Assembly: GCF_018388425.1 (NCBI RefSeq)
Contig: NZ_CP074406.1
Span: forward strand, 1,550,001 to 1,614,000
Reading direction: 5' to 3'
Length of the DNA stretch: 64,000 nt
From: Nocardioides faecalis
GTDB taxonomy: Bacteria > Actinomycetota > Actinomycetes > Propionibacteriales > Nocardioidaceae
Below are positions 32,767-44,525 of this stretch, piece after piece. A program made the position numbers and the translations under genes. Below the pieces are notes generated by a model. It was not told where the DNA came from. It worked only from the letters and a program-made list of their open reading frames with translations, and searched no databases. Each line of letters begins with the position of its first letter. Within the stretch, counting starts at the first letter, position 1.

Positions 32767-33764
32767 GCGCCCGCTCCGACCTGCTGTGCGCCCGGTCGGC
32801 CTGTGCCCGGTTGCCCTGTGCCCGGTTGCCCTGTGCCCGGCTGCTGGGCGCCCAGCTGCTCGGCGCCGGTCAGCTGCAGGAAGAACGTCTCCAGGTCCGC
32901 ACGCAGCGGGGTCAGCTCGCTGAGCCAGATCCCGGCCTCGCCCAGCACCCGGGTGATGCGCGCGGCGTCCTCGGTCTCCACCCGGACGCCGTGCTCCTCG
33001 ACCCGGGCGTCCAGCTCGGCCGCGGCGAGCACCGTCATGGCGCGTTCCGGCTCGGGCACCACCACCCGGAAGGCGCCGGTGGTGCCGAGCAGGTCCTCGA
33101 CCTGCCCGGAGGCGAGCAGCCGACCGTTGCCGATGATCGTGGCCGCGGTGCACACCTGCTGCACCTCGGCGAGGATGTGGGAGCTGAGCAGCACGGTCAC
33201 CCCGGCCGCACCGAGGCCGCGGATGGTCTCGCGGATCTCCCGGATGCCGGCGGGGTCGAGGCCGTTGGTGGGCTCGTCGAGGATCAGCAGCTGCGGGTCC
33301 TTCAGCAGCGTCGCGGCGATCGCGAGACGCTGCTTCATGCCCAGCGAGTAGGACTTGTACCGGTCGCCCTCGCGGCCGGTCAGCTGCACCGTCTCGATCG
33401 CGGCGTCGACCCGGGAGCGGGGCACGCCGATGGAGTCCGCGAGCAGCTGCAGGTTCAGCCGCCCGGAGAAGCTGGGGGAGAACTTCGGTGACTCCACGAC
33501 CGCGCCGACACGCCCGATCACCTGCGGCAGCCGGTCCGGGACCGGCTCGCCGAAGAGGCGCATCGTGCCGGCGGTGGGCCGGGCCAGGCCGAGCAGCATC
33601 CGGATCGTCGTGGTCTTGCCCGAGCCGTTGGGGCCGAGGAAGCCGTGCACGCCGCCACCGGCCGGGACGGCCAGGTCGAGGTCCTGCACCGCGACCCGAT
33701 GGCCGCCGCGGCGGGTGCGGAACTCCTTGCGGAGGCCGGTGGTCTCGATGATCAGCTCGCTCAA
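32763..33764 (-). CDS. ABC exporter ATPase
   Basis: This 333-residue ATPase has Walker A GPNGSGKT, signature YSLGMKQRL, Walker B LLILDEPTNGLDP and switch His in LSSHILAE, the DrrA/CcmA type. The C-terminal tail carries a TGQPG repeat from a 15-bp tandem repeat (32801-32845). The TTG at 33764 has AGGAG 8 nt upstream, and no ATG fits. With the permease at 31759 it forms a two-gene exporter placed between lipB and lipA. Confidence 0.9.
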   Translation of the reverse strand: MSELIIETTGLRKEFRTRRGGHRVAVQDLDLAVPAGGGVHGFLGPNGSGKTTTIRMLLGLARPTAGTMRLFGEPVPDRLPQVIGRVGAVVESPKFSPSFSGRLNLQLLADSIGVPRSRVDAAIETVQLTGREGDRYKSYSLGMKQRLAIAATLLKDPQLLILDEPTNGLDPAGIREIRETIRGLGAAGVTVLLSSHILAEVQQVCTAATIIGNGRLLASGQVEDLLGTTGAFRVVVPEPERAMTVLAAAELDARVEEHGVRVETEDAARITRVLGEAGIWLSELTPLRADLETFFLQLTGAEQLGAQQPGTGQPGTGQPGTGRPGAQQVGAGA

Positions 33765-33821
33765 CCGCGGCTCCTGCCTCCCGGGCCCGCGTGAGACGGG
33801 ACCTCGGAGCGCAGTATGTCG

Positions 33822-34583
33822 TCAGCGAGCGGGGTAGCTGAGCACCGCCACGCCGACGTCGGCACCGGGGCGCGGCGTCTTCGCCGGGTCGGGCCGCGGC
33901 TCGTAGTCGGGGGTCGGCTCGTAGGGCCCCCAGGCGAGCAGGTCGCCCACGTGACGTCGTACGACGTCGAGGACCTCGCCCACGCTGACCCGGCGACCGA
34001 GCTCCTCGCTCAGCGTGGTGACGCCGGCGTCGCTGATCCCGCAAGGCACGAACCGGTCGTACCAGCCGAGGTCGACGTCGCAGTTCAGCGAGAAGCCGTG
34101 CATGGTGACGCCCTTGGACACCCGGATCCCGATGGCGGCGATCTTGCGCTCCGAACGACCCGTCTCCGGGTCGGCGCGCAGCCACACGCCGCTGCGCCCC
34201 GGCACCCGGGCCGTGGTGACGCCGAAGTCGGCGCAGACCGCGATCAGCGCCTCCTCGACCCGGCGCACGTAGTCGACGACCTTCACGTGCTCAGGCAGCC
34301 GGACGATCGGGTAGCCGACGAGCTGGCCGGGGCCGTGGAAGGTGATCTGGCCGCCACGGTCGACGTCGACGACCGGGGCGCCGCCGGGGTCGAGCGGACG
34401 GTCCTCGGGGCGGGTGCGCTTGCCCGCGGTGAACACCGGCGGGTGCTCGAGCAGCAGCACGGTGTCGGGTCGCTCGCCGGCCACGACCGCGGCGTGCACC
34501 TCGCGCTGCAGGTCCCAGGCGGCCAGGTACTCCACCGCGTCGGCGCCCAGCCCGGCCACCTCGAACTCCAGCTCCGCGCTCAC
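33822..34583 (-). CDS. lipB: Lipoyl(octanoyl) transferase
   Basis: This 253-residue enzyme moves octanoyl groups from acyl carrier protein to lipoyl domains. It shows [17 protein letters not shown], catalytic Lys147 (RKIAAIG) and Cys181 (PCGI). The last 40 or so residues are a Pro/Asp-rich extension seen in actinobacterial forms. The start is GTG 34583. It is separated from lipA by the exporter genes but lies on the same strand. Confidence 0.95.
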   Translation of the reverse strand: MSAELEFEVAGLGADAVEYLAAWDLQREVHAAVVAGERPDTVLLLEHPPVFTAGKRTRPEDRPLDPGGAPVVDVDRGGQITFHGPGQLVGYPIVRLPEHVKVVDYVRRVEEALIAVCADFGVTTARVPGRSGVWLRADPETGRSERKIAAIGIRVSKGVTMHGFSLNCDVDLGWYDRFVPCGISDAGVTTLSEELGRRVSVGEVLDVVRRHVGDLLAWGPYEPTPDYEPRPDPAKTPRPGADVGVAVLSYPAR

Positions 34584-34652
34584 GCCTCGAGGTTACTCCG
34601 GGCCTGTGGAGGAGCAGGTGCGGGCCGGCGCGATCAGCGGTAGGAACAGGTC

Positions 34653-35345
34653 ATGGCGATCTCGGGCACCCATGTCGCGGCCGGCCCCCGCCGCGCGGTG
34701 CTCCTCGGGACGGCGACTCTGGTGCTGCTGGTCGCCGGCGCGCTCGTCTGGAGCGTGCTCCGTGCGGCCCCGGATCCGACGGTGCCGGCCCGCGAGGCGA
34801 GCGCGCGGGCGAGCGTGGCACCGGGTGCGGCGGACGTCGCGGTCGTCGACGCCGTCGGCTCCCTGGCGGTGCTGCGGGACTTCGACGCCGCCCGGGCGGC
34901 GGCGTGGGCGGCCGGTGACGTGACGGCGCTGCGCGGGCTCTACGTCCGCGGCTCGGAGGCCGGGCGTGCCGACGTGGCGATGCTGCGCTCGTGGCTGGCG
35001 CGCGGGCTGCGCGTGGAGCAGATGACCATGCAGGTGCTCGCGGTGGAGCTGCGTGAGCGCACGCCGCGGCGCATCGTGCTGGTGGTCACCGACCGGCTGC
35101 ACGGCGCGGTCGCGGTCCGGGCGGGGTCGCAAGCGGGGACGCGGTCCGGCGCCGGTGAGCGGCGTGCGTTGCCGCAGGACGGGCGCAGCACCCGCCGGTT
35201 GGTGTTCCGGCGCCAGGGCGGGCAGTGGCGGGTGGCGTCGGTGCGTGACGTCGCGGCGCCGGGGGAGTCGGGTGAGCCGGGGGAGTCGGGGGAGCCGGGG
35301 GAGTCGGGCGAGCCGGGCGAATCGGGCCAGGCCGGGGACCGGTGA
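34653..35345 (+). CDS. Membrane-anchored protein of unknown function
   Basis: I do not recognise this 230-residue protein. It has one N-terminal transmembrane helix (about residues 15-37), then a domain with LAVLRDFDAARAAAWAAGD and LRGLYVRGSEAG that looks like a cystatin/NTF2-like extracytoplasmic fold, and a C-terminal run of GESGEP repeats (35262-35331). It lies between lipB and the TIGR01777 gene on the opposite strand from both. ATG 34653 fits the membrane segment. Confidence 0.65.
   Translation: MAISGTHVAAGPRRAVLLGTATLVLLVAGALVWSVLRAAPDPTVPAREASARASVAPGAADVAVVDAVGSLAVLRDFDAARAAAWAAGDVTALRGLYVRGSEAGRADVAMLRSWLARGLRVEQMTMQVLAVELRERTPRRIVLVVTDRLHGAVAVRAGSQAGTRSGAGERRALPQDGRSTRRLVFRRQGGQWRVASVRDVAAPGESGEPGESGEPGESGEPGESGQAGDR
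35262..35331 (+). repeat. In-frame GESGEP tandem repeat
   Basis: Repeats of the 9-bp and 18-bp type (GGGGAGTCG with GGTGAGCCG variants) encode four to five GESGEP units at the end of the 34653 gene. Confidence 0.7.
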
Positions 35346-35351
35346 GCCGGC

Positions 35352-36272
35352 TCAGGCGTCGCGCTCGGCGAGCCCGGAGGCCAGCACGGCGGTGACGTCG
35401 GGGTCGGCGAACTCGTAGCCGAGGTCGAGCAGCGCCTGGGGGCGCAGGTCCATCGACCCCAGCACCTCGTCGGCCATCGGGCCCGCGGCGAGCCGGACCG
35501 CCGGTGCCGGTACGGCGAACAGGGCCGGCCGGTGCACGAGTCCGGCCAGCGCGCGGGTGAACTCGGCATTGGTCGGCGGGCGCGGTGCGCACAGGTTCAC
35601 CGGACCGGACGCCTCGGCGTGCTCGGCGAGGAAGACCGTCGCGCTCACCCAGTCGCGCAACGAGATCAGCGGCATGTGCTGGCGCCCGCTGCCCAGTCGC
35701 CCACCGGCGCCGAGGGCGAACTGCAGCCGTTGCTGGCGCAGCGGAGGGTGGCGCCGGTCCTGCACCGGCGCGGTGCGCAGCAGCACCACCCGCGCCCCAG
35801 CGGCCACGGCCGGAGCGGTGGCCGCCTCCCACTCGCGCGCCACCCGGGTGAGCAGGGCGTGACCGCGGGTGTCGGAGGCCTCGGTGAGCGTCGCGGGGCC
35901 GTGGTCGCCGTACCAGCTGACGCCGGAGGCGTTGAGCAGCGCGGGCGGGGTGGCCACGGCGGCGACGGTGGTCGCCAGCGTGGTGGTGGTCGCGACCCTG
36001 CTGCGCAGCACCTCGTGCGCCCAGCGCTTGGAGTGCACGTTGCCGAGCAGCGGCGCTCCGGCGAGGTTGACCACCACGTCGGCGGCACCGATCAGCGCGG
36101 TGTCCACCACCCCGGCCTCGGGGTCCCAGGTGGACTCCTCCGGACCGTTCGCGGGGCGGCGGACCAGTCGGAGGACCCGGTGGCCCCGGCCCTTGAGCCG
36201 GGTGCACAGGTGGGTGCCGAGGAAGCCCGAGGCGCCGGCGACGACGACGGTGAGCGCGGGGGAGTCAGCCAT
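35352..36272 (-). CDS. TIGR01777 family SDR-like epimerase
   Basis: This 306-residue extended SDR has the NAD(P) loop GASGFLG (13-19), VVNLAGAPL, the SGVSWYGDHG block in place of the usual catalytic YxxxK, and a C-terminal DUF1731-like part (SMDLRPQALLDLGYEF). The family is often called SulA or cell-division-inhibitor-like but has no settled reaction. ATG 36272 begins the Rossmann fold directly. Confidence 0.88.
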   Translation of the reverse strand: MADSPALTVVVAGASGFLGTHLCTRLKGRGHRVLRLVRRPANGPEESTWDPEAGVVDTALIGAADVVVNLAGAPLLGNVHSKRWAHEVLRSRVATTTTLATTVAAVATPPALLNASGVSWYGDHGPATLTEASDTRGHALLTRVAREWEAATAPAVAAGARVVLLRTAPVQDRRHPPLRQQRLQFALGAGGRLGSGRQHMPLISLRDWVSATVFLAEHAEASGPVNLCAPRPPTNAEFTRALAGLVHRPALFAVPAPAVRLAAGPMADEVLGSMDLRPQALLDLGYEFADPDVTAVLASGLAERDA

Positions 36273-36385
36273 CCTCAGACCTTCGCACCTCCATGGTGAG
36301 CATGGCACCCTGTCCGCCCAGAGAAGTCTGCGCAGAGAGGTCGGCACAACCGACCTCGCACCCCACCGCTCCACCGAGGACTCCG

Positions 36386-37372
36386 ATGACCCGCTCCCGC
36401 ACGCTGGCCGCCGCAGCGGTCGCCTCGCTCGCGCTCGCCGCGCTGAGTGCCTGCACTGACGAGCCCACCGAGATCCAGGGTGTCGAGCGCTCTGCCGACG
36501 CCGCCGGGCCCTCGGCCACTCCGTCCACGGCCAGCCCGTCGGCCAGCCCGCCGGCCGCCCCGTCCTCGCCCGCCGCCGGTGCGGCCGCGCCCGTCGAGCT
36601 CCTCAGCGCCGGCGCCGCACCGCGGCGAGCGGTCGTGCTGGACGTCGAGGTGGGCCACACCGAGTCCAGCACGCTGCGGATCGACACGGAGGTCGAGCTC
36701 GCCATGCTGTCCTCGGGCCCGATCGAGGTCTCGGTCCGGCTGCCCTACACCAGCAAGGTCACCGCGGTCAGCGCCGACCGGATCGACGTCGAGGTCCGTT
36801 ACGGCCGTGGCACCGTCGACGTGCCGGTGCTGCGCCAGCTCCTCGGGGACCAGCTCGACGACACGCTCGCGGCACTGCAGGGCACGACCGCCCAGGTCGC
36901 CTACACGCCGGCCGGTGGGGTCATCTCCAGCGACGTCGACCTCGGCGCCGCCATCCCGCCGATGCTCGACGGCCTGCTCGACGGCCTCGGCGCGCAGAGT
37001 CTCGCGCTCGCCGTGCCCTTCCCCGTCGAGGCGGTCGGGGTGGGTGCGCGGTGGCGCACCACCAGCGAGGTCGACCTCGGCGGCGTCATCGCGACCGCCG
37101 AGACCACCTACGAGCTGCGTGAGCTGGACGCCGACGGCTACACGGTCGCGGTCACCGCGACGCAGACCGCGGACGAGGTGCAGACGCCGCTGGGCATGCT
37201 GTCCTCGCTGTCGGGCACCACGACCGGCACCCTGACCGGACGCACCGGTCTTCTCGCGCCCGCGTCGACCAGGGCGAAGGGCGAGCTCGGCGCGCAGGTC
37301 GGCGCCGGCGCCCAAGGCGGTACGACGAGTGACAGCACCGTCACGGTCGAGGTGCGCGGCACCACTCGCTGA
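36386..37372 (+). CDS. LppX/LprG-like lipoprotein, tentative
   Basis: This 328-residue protein has a lipoprotein signal with lipobox LSAC (Cys23), then a low-complexity Pro/Ser/Ala spacer (about 40-70), then a beta-rich domain with repeated short strands (VELAMLSSGPIEVSVRLPY, ATAETTYELRELD). The layout resembles actinobacterial lipid-binding lipoproteins, but no signature decides it. ATG 36386 has GAGG upstream. It is convergent with sucB across a strong hairpin. Confidence 0.75.
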   Translation: MTRSRTLAAAAVASLALAALSACTDEPTEIQGVERSADAAGPSATPSTASPSASPPAAPSSPAAGAAAPVELLSAGAAPRRAVVLDVEVGHTESSTLRIDTEVELAMLSSGPIEVSVRLPYTSKVTAVSADRIDVEVRYGRGTVDVPVLRQLLGDQLDDTLAALQGTTAQVAYTPAGGVISSDVDLGAAIPPMLDGLLDGLGAQSLALAVPFPVEAVGVGARWRTTSEVDLGGVIATAETTYELRELDADGYTVAVTATQTADEVQTPLGMLSSLSGTTTGTLTGRTGLLAPASTRAKGELGAQVGAGAQGGTTSDSTVTVEVRGTTR

Positions 37373-37413
37373 TCCGTCCGCCGCCGGCCGCTCCGGACTC
37401 GGTAGCCCGAGCA

Positions 37414-37458
37414 CGACGAAGCCCCCGCCCCGCAGCATGCGGGACGGGGGCTTCGTCG
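37414..37458. terminator. Strong bidirectional terminator
   Basis: Two 21-nt arms with one mismatch (core GAAGCCCCCG pairing with CGGGGGCTTC) and a 3-nt loop lie between the convergent lipoprotein and sucB genes. Confidence 0.85.
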
Positions 37459-37465
37459 ATGCGGA

Positions 37466-39226
37466 TCAGACCTCGAACTGGCCGGACTCCAGGCGCTTCT
37501 TCAGGTCACGCAGGAAGCGGCCGGCGTCCGCGCCGTCGACCACGCGGTGGTCGTAGGTCAGCGCGAGGTAAACCATGTGGCGCACTGCGATGGTCTCGCC
37601 CAGCTCGGCGTCGTCGATCACCACGGGACGCTTGACCACGGCACCGGGGCCGAGGATGGCGACCTGCGGCTGGTTGATGATCGGGGTGTCCCACAGGGCG
37701 CCGAAGCTGCCCAGGTTGGTGATCGTGAAGGTGCCGCCGGAGAGCTCGTCCGGACCGATCTTGTTGGTCCGGGTCCGCTCCGCGACGTCGGCGATCTTCT
37801 TCGCGATGCCGGAGACCGACAGGTCGCCGGCGTCCTTGACGACCGGGGTGAGCAGGCCCTTCTCGGTGTCCACCGCGAAGGCGACGTTCTCGCGGTCGTA
37901 GTAGGTGATCTCCCCGGCCTCGAAGTCGATCGTCGCGTTCAGCGCCGGGTGGTGCTTGAGGGTGTCGATGGCCGCCTTGGTGAAGAACGGCAGGTACGAC
38001 AGCTTCACGCCCTCGCGCGCCAGGAACTCCTCCTTCACCCGCTCGCGCAGCCGCGCGATGTTGGTGACGTCGACCTCGACCACCTGGGTCAGCTGCGCGG
38101 AGACGTGCAGCGACTCGGTCATCCGCTCGGCGATGATCTTGCGCAGCCGGCTGACCTTGACGGTCTGACCGCGCAGCGGCGACGGGCTCGACGACGCGGC
38201 GGACGACGAGGCCTTGGCGGCCGGTGCTGCAGCCGGCGCGGGAGCCGACTCCGCCGACTTCTTCGCGGCGGCGGCGTCGAGCACGTCCTGCTTGCGGATC
38301 CGGCCACCGACACCGGAGCCGGTCACCGACGCCAGGTCGACGCCGTGCTGCGCGGCGAGCTTGCGCACCAGCGGGGTGACGTAGCCGGCGCCCTCCGAGG
38401 AGGCCTGCGGCTGCTCCTTGGGCTGCTCGGGCTTGGGCTGCTCCTTGGGGGCCTCGGCCTTGGGCTGCTCCGCCTTCGGCTGCTCCTTCGGGGCCTCGGC
38501 CTTGGGCTCCTCGGCCTTCGGCTGGGGCTCCGGCTCGGGCTCGGGCTCCGGCTCCGGCTCGGGGGTGGGCTCGGGCTCGGCCGGCTTCTCGGCGGCAGCA
38601 GGGCTGCCGGAGCCGATCACGGCCAGCTCCGCGCCGACCTCGACGGTCTCGTCCTCGGCCGCCTTGATCTCCAGCAGCGTGCCGGCGACCGGGGAGGGGA
38701 TCTCGGTGTCGACCTTGTCGGTGGAGACCTCGAGCAGCGGCTCGTCGACGGCGACCTCGTCGCCGACCTGCTTGAGCCAGCGGGTGACCGTGCCCTCGGT
38801 CACGGACTCGCCCAGCGCGGGCAGCGTGACGGAGGTGTTGTCGCCGCCACCGGAGGCCGGGGCCGCGGGAGCTGACGGCTCCTCGGCGGGCGCGGCCTCC
38901 TCAGCGGGGGCCTCGGCCGGCTCGTCGGCGGGCTCGGACTCCGGCTCCTCGGACGCGCCGTCGGAGGAGTCGTCGGAGGATGCCTCGTCGCTGTCGCCGA
39001 CGACCGCCAGGACGGCGCCGACCTCGACGGTCTCGTCCTCGGCCGCCTTGATCTCGAGCAGCGTTCCGGCAACCGGGGAGGGGATCTCGGTGTCGACCTT
39101 GTCGGTCGAGACCTCGAGCAGCGGCTCGTCGATCGAGATCTGGTCGCCGACCTGCTTCAGCCAGCGGGTGACAGTGCCTTCGGTGACTGATTCACCGAGC
39201 GCGGGGAGAGTGACTTCGGTCGCCAT
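37466..39226 (-). CDS. sucB: Dihydrolipoamide acyltransferase E2 (SucB type)
   Basis: This 586-residue protein has two lipoyl domains, each with the lipoylated Lys in [16 protein letters not shown] (about residues 40 and 170). Acidic and Pro/Lys linkers of PEPEPE and KAEAPKEQP type follow, then a peripheral subunit-binding domain ([15 protein letters not shown]) and the catalytic domain with [11 protein letters not shown]. In actinobacteria this E2 can serve pyruvate dehydrogenase as well as 2-oxoglutarate dehydrogenase, so the name is provisional. ATG 39226 has AGGA at workable spacing. The E1 and E3 genes are not here; the enzymes that lipoylate it are close by. Confidence 0.93.
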   Translation of the reverse strand: MATEVTLPALGESVTEGTVTRWLKQVGDQISIDEPLLEVSTDKVDTEIPSPVAGTLLEIKAAEDETVEVGAVLAVVGDSDEASSDDSSDGASEEPESEPADEPAEAPAEEAAPAEEPSAPAAPASGGGDNTSVTLPALGESVTEGTVTRWLKQVGDEVAVDEPLLEVSTDKVDTEIPSPVAGTLLEIKAAEDETVEVGAELAVIGSGSPAAAEKPAEPEPTPEPEPEPEPEPEPQPKAEEPKAEAPKEQPKAEQPKAEAPKEQPKPEQPKEQPQASSEGAGYVTPLVRKLAAQHGVDLASVTGSGVGGRIRKQDVLDAAAAKKSAESAPAPAAAPAAKASSSAASSSPSPLRGQTVKVSRLRKIIAERMTESLHVSAQLTQVVEVDVTNIARLRERVKEEFLAREGVKLSYLPFFTKAAIDTLKHHPALNATIDFEAGEITYYDRENVAFAVDTEKGLLTPVVKDAGDLSVSGIAKKIADVAERTRTNKIGPDELSGGTFTITNLGSFGALWDTPIINQPQVAILGPGAVVKRPVVIDDAELGETIAVRHMVYLALTYDHRVVDGADAGRFLRDLKKRLESGQFEV

Positions 39227-39642
39227 AGGGCTCATCCTTGCACTCGGGTCGCAGCGTCCCGCAACGGCCCAGCCGGACATCGGGCAAACTTGTGGCATGG
39301 CATGGATGGACCGGTTCCGCAGGGGCTCGAAGCTACGGATGAGTAACCCTGCTGCCGACGGGGCACGGACCGGCTCCACCCGGGTGCGGGCCTCCGATCG
39401 CACCGACGAGAAGCACCTCAGCGAGTGGCTCGCGACGCGCCGCGGTGTCGAGGGTTTCGTGGAGCCGCGCACCGCGGTCAGCGACGTCACCCTGCTGCTC
39501 GTGGCGCACGACGGGGAGTGGACCCGGCGCCGGGTGCCGTCGGTGAAGTGGGCCCACGACTTCTGCAACCGCAGCCAGGTGCCGTCGTACGACGCCGCCG
39601 TGGTCGGGGTGCCGCAGCGGATGCGCGACTACAACTCCCGGG

Positions 39643-41193
<1,551 letters not shown>

Positions 41194-41258
41194 GTTCCGC
41201 AGGGTAGCCGGGTCGGGGCAGGCGCCGCGGGGTGGCGCGATGGCATAGATTCCGGGTC

Positions 41259-42494
41259 ATGGCCGATCCGACCTCGACCGCGGCGCCCACCGGCGCGAAC
41301 GGAGCCCCCGCCGGACCGCTGCGCAGCCCGCTGCACGAACGGCACGAGGCGCTGGGGGCGAAGTTCTCCGAGTTCGGCGGCTGGCTGATGCCGCTGGAGT
41401 ACCCGACCGGCGTGGTCAAGGAGCACACCGGGGTCCGCACCGGGGTGGGGATCTTCGACGTCAGCCACCTCGGCAAGCTCGTCGTACGCGGCCCCGGCGC
41501 CGCCGCCTTCCTCGACGCCACGCTGAGCAACGACCTGGGCCGGATCGGACCCGGGCAGGCGCAGTACAGCCTGGTCTGCGACGACGCGACCGGTGGGATC
41601 ATCGACGACGTCTTCACCTACTACCGCGACGACGACGGCGTCCTCGTCGTCCCCAACGCCGCGAACAGCGCCGAGGTCCACCGCCGGCTGGCCCAGGCCG
41701 CCCCCGAGGGCGTCACCGTGACCGATGCCCACCGCGACCTCGCCGTGCTCGCCGTGCAAGGACCCCGCTCCGACGAGGTGCTCGCCGCAGTCGGCCTGCC
41801 GGTGGGGCACGACTACCTGAGCTTCGTCGACGCCGCGTGGCCGACGGCACCCGGTGCCGGCACAGGTGCCGGCACAGGTGCTGGCACAGGTGCCGCCCCA
41901 GGCGACGACGTCATCGTGTGCCGCACCGGCTACACCGGTGAGCGCGGCTACGAGCTGATCGCGCCCAGCGGGCTCGCGCCGGCCCTGTGGGACGCGCTGC
42001 TGGCCGCCGGCGCCGAGCACGGCCTCACCCCGTGCGGCCTCGGTGCCCGTGACACGCTGCGCACCGAGATGGGCTACCCGCTGCACGGCCAGGACATCTC
42101 GGCCTCGGTCACCCCGGTCGAGGCCCGGCTCGGCTGGGCCGTGGGCTGGAAGAAGCCCGCGTTCTGGGGCCGCGACGTGCTGCTCGCCGAGCGCGAGCGC
42201 GGCGCCCGGCGCAAGCTGGTCGGCATCGTGTCCACCGGCCGCGCCATCCCGCGCCCGCACATGAGCGTGCGGCTGCCCTCCGCCGAGCCGTCGTCCGGGC
42301 AGCCGTCCGGCGAGCCGCTGGGCGAGGTCACCTCCGGCACGTTCTCCCCGACGCTGAGGAAGGGCATCGGCCTGGCGCTGGTGGCCGCCTCGGTCGCCGA
42401 CGACGCCGAGGTGGTGCTCGACGTACGCGGCCGCAACGAGACCTTCCAGATCACCAAGCCCCCCTTCGTCGAGCCATCGGTGCGTGAGTCATGA
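41259..42494 (+). CDS. gcvT: Aminomethyltransferase (glycine cleavage T protein)
   Basis: This 411-residue T protein transfers the methylene group of aminomethyl-lipoyl GcvH to tetrahydrofolate. It shows FGGWLMPLEYPTGVVKEH, IFDVSHLGK, RTGYTGERGYEL and the C-terminal barrel. A GTGAG-type insertion from a 12-bp tandem repeat (41853-41894) lies between the two halves. ATG 41259 follows TAGATT by 7 bp, leaderless style. It works with the same lipoate system as SucB and feeds the folate enzymes ThyA and DfrA encoded nearby. Confidence 0.94.
   Translation: MADPTSTAAPTGANGAPAGPLRSPLHERHEALGAKFSEFGGWLMPLEYPTGVVKEHTGVRTGVGIFDVSHLGKLVVRGPGAAAFLDATLSNDLGRIGPGQAQYSLVCDDATGGIIDDVFTYYRDDDGVLVVPNAANSAEVHRRLAQAAPEGVTVTDAHRDLAVLAVQGPRSDEVLAAVGLPVGHDYLSFVDAAWPTAPGAGTGAGTGAGTGAAPGDDVIVCRTGYTGERGYELIAPSGLAPALWDALLAAGAEHGLTPCGLGARDTLRTEMGYPLHGQDISASVTPVEARLGWAVGWKKPAFWGRDVLLAERERGARRKLVGIVSTGRAIPRPHMSVRLPSAEPSSGQPSGEPLGEVTSGTFSPTLRKGIGLALVAASVADDAEVVLDVRGRNETFQITKPPFVEPSVRES
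41853..41894 (+). repeat. 12-bp tandem repeat inside gcvT
   Basis: GGTGCCGGCACA is repeated three times (third copy with one change) plus a half unit, adding GAGT-type residues to a surface loop. Confidence 0.8.
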
Positions 42495-42760
42495 GCCTTC
42501 CCGAGCAGCCTGCAACCTTCCGCCCCGCACCCCAGCCCGAGCGCCCGTGGCGCTGGCGCCTGGAGGACGGCGCCGGCACCGAGGTCGTCCTCGACGGCGA
42601 GGCCGCAGGCGAGTACGGCGAGCAGGCCTTCGCCAACCAGGGCGACGCGGAGTCGTGGATCGGGGAGATCTGGGCCGAGCTCGCCGAGCTCGGCGTCGCC
42701 CAGGTGACCCTGTTCGAGGTCGACCGAGAGGTCTACGGACCGATGTCGCTGAGCGTGTGA
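42491..42760 (+). CDS. Small conserved protein of unknown function
   Basis: This 89-residue acidic protein contains PWRWRLEDGAGTEVV, FANQGDAESWIGEIWAEL and a C-terminal VTLFEVDREVYGPMSL. I recognise it only as a family found beside gcvT or PhzF genes in actinobacteria. Its ATG overlaps the gcvT stop by 4 bp and its stop overlaps the PhzF start, so the three genes are coupled. Confidence 0.75.
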   Translation: MSLPEQPATFRPAPQPERPWRWRLEDGAGTEVVLDGEAAGEYGEQAFANQGDAESWIGEIWAELAELGVAQVTLFEVDREVYGPMSLSV

Positions 42761-43617
42761 GCGTGGATCCCATCCCGGACTCCCCGCGTGCCCGGGAGTT
42801 CCGCCAGGTCGACGTGTTCAGCGCCGAGCCGGCACTCGGCAACCCCGTCGCGGTGGTGCACGGCGCCGACGACCTCACCGACGAGCAGATGCAGCGCTTC
42901 GCCCGCTGGACCAACCTGAGCGAGACCACGTTCCTGCTCAGCCCGACCGACCCGGCCGCCGACTACCGGCTGCGGATCTTCACCCCCGGCGGCGAGCTGC
43001 CCTTCGCCGGCCATCCCACCCTGGGCTCGGCGCACGCCTGGCTCGGCGCCGGCGGCGTGCCCGCCGGCGAGCGAATCGTGCAGGAGTGCGGCGTCGGGCT
43101 CGTCGAGCTGCGCAACACCGGCGGCCGGCTCTCCTTCGCCGCACCCGAGCTGCTGCGCTCCGGACCGGTCGAGGAGGCCCTCGTCGCCGACATCGCGACT
43201 GCGCTCGGCGTGCCGCGCCCCGAGCTGCTCGACGCGGCCTGGGTCGACAACGGACCGGGCTGGGTCGCGGTGCGGCTGGCCTCCGCGGAGGCCGTGCTCG
43301 CGCTGGAGCCCGACTTCGCCGCGATGCCGGGCAAGGTCGGCGTCGTCGGACCGCACCCCGCCGGCGCGGAGTGCGCCGTCGAGGTGCGTGCGTTCCTGCA
43401 GGCCAGCGACGGGATCACCGAGGACCCGGTCACCGGCTCGCTGAACGCCTCCGTTGCGCAGTGGCTGGCCGGCGAGGTGCTGCCGGCGTCGTACGTCGCC
43501 GCGCAGGGCACCGCGATCGGCCGCCGCGGCCGGGTGCACGTCACCACGGACGACGACGGCACGATCTGGGTCGGCGGGGAGACGCTCACCACGATCCAGG
43601 GCACGGTCACCCTGTGA
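42757..43617 (+). CDS. PhzF family isomerase/epimerase
   Basis: This 286-residue protein has the PhzF fold: FRQVDVFSAEPALGNPVAVV, the catalytic Glu56 in NLSETTFLL, RIFTPGGELPFAGHPTLGSAH and EDPVTGSLNASVAQWL. PhzF in phenazine synthesis isomerises dihydro-hydroxyanthranilate, but most homologues have unknown substrates, and no phenazine genes are near. GTG 42757 overlaps the upstream stop; GTG 42763 is possible. Confidence 0.9.
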   Translation: MSVDPIPDSPRAREFRQVDVFSAEPALGNPVAVVHGADDLTDEQMQRFARWTNLSETTFLLSPTDPAADYRLRIFTPGGELPFAGHPTLGSAHAWLGAGGVPAGERIVQECGVGLVELRNTGGRLSFAAPELLRSGPVEEALVADIATALGVPRPELLDAAWVDNGPGWVAVRLASAEAVLALEPDFAAMPGKVGVVGPHPAGAECAVEVRAFLQASDGITEDPVTGSLNASVAQWLAGEVLPASYVAAQGTAIGRRGRVHVTTDDDGTIWVGGETLTTIQGTVTL

Positions 43618-43692
43618 CCTGTCTGCCGGTCACGCCGTGAGACACCGTGAGCCGCGGCCCCCACGCCGCGGACGCCCACTAGCCTGAGTGCC

Positions 43693-44505
43693 GTGCGCAC
43701 GTATCTCGACCTGGTCCAGCGAATCCTCGACGAGGGCGTCGCGAAGGAGGACCGCACCGGCACCGGGACGCTGAGCGTGTTCGGCCACCAGATGCGCTTC
43801 GACCTGAGCGCCGGCTTCCCGCTGGTGACCACCAAGAAGGTGCACACCCGCTCGGTGTTCGGCGAGCTGCTTTGGTTCCTGCGCGGCGAGACCAACGTGC
43901 GTTGGCTGCAGGAGCGCGGCATCCGCATCTGGGACGAGTGGGCCGACGCGAACGGCGACCTGGGACCCGTGTACGGCGCCCAGTGGCGCTCCTGGCCCGC
44001 CCCGGACGGGCGGCACATCGACCAGCTCGCCCAGGTGATCGCGCAGATCCGGGCCAACCCCGACAGCCGCCGCCACATCGTCTCGGCGTGGAACCCCAGC
44101 CAGGTCGACGACATGGCGCTGCCGCCGTGCCACACCCTCTTCCAGTTCTACGTGGCGCCGGCCGACGACGGCGGGCCCGGGCGGCTGAGCTGCCAGCTCT
44201 ACCAGCGCTCCGCCGACGTCTTCCTCGGCGTGCCGTTCAACATCGCCTCCTACGCGCTGCTCACCCACATGGTCGCCCAGGTGAGTGGGCTGCGGGTCGG
44301 CGACTTCGTGCACACCCTGGGCGATGCCCACCTGTACTCCAACCACCTCGAGCAGGCCCGGCTGCAGCTGACCCGCGAGCCGCGGCCGCTGCCGCAGCTC
44401 GTGCTGAACCCCGACGTGACCGAGATCGACGCCTTCGAGCTCGAGGACATCGCCGTGGAGGGCTACGACCCGCACCCGGTGATCAAGGCCCCGATCGCGG
44501 TCTGA
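43693..44505 (+). CDS. thyA: Thymidylate synthase
   Basis: This 270-residue enzyme makes dTMP from dUMP and methylenetetrahydrofolate. The catalytic Cys146 lies in PPCHTLFQF, with [10 protein letters not shown] and [23 protein letters not shown]. Length matches the short E. coli type. GTG 43693 follows TAGCCT by 7 bp without a ribosome site. dfrA follows 20 bp downstream. Confidence 0.97.
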   Translation: MRTYLDLVQRILDEGVAKEDRTGTGTLSVFGHQMRFDLSAGFPLVTTKKVHTRSVFGELLWFLRGETNVRWLQERGIRIWDEWADANGDLGPVYGAQWRSWPAPDGRHIDQLAQVIAQIRANPDSRRHIVSAWNPSQVDDMALPPCHTLFQFYVAPADDGGPGRLSCQLYQRSADVFLGVPFNIASYALLTHMVAQVSGLRVGDFVHTLGDAHLYSNHLEQARLQLTREPRPLPQLVLNPDVTEIDAFELEDIAVEGYDPHPVIKAPIAV

Positions 44506-44525
44506 GGACAGGTTCGAGCACACCG

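Noticed and set aside
42757-43617. Phenazine biosynthesis gene phzF
   Set aside because: PhzF homologues are widespread without phenazine synthesis, and no other phz genes are present.
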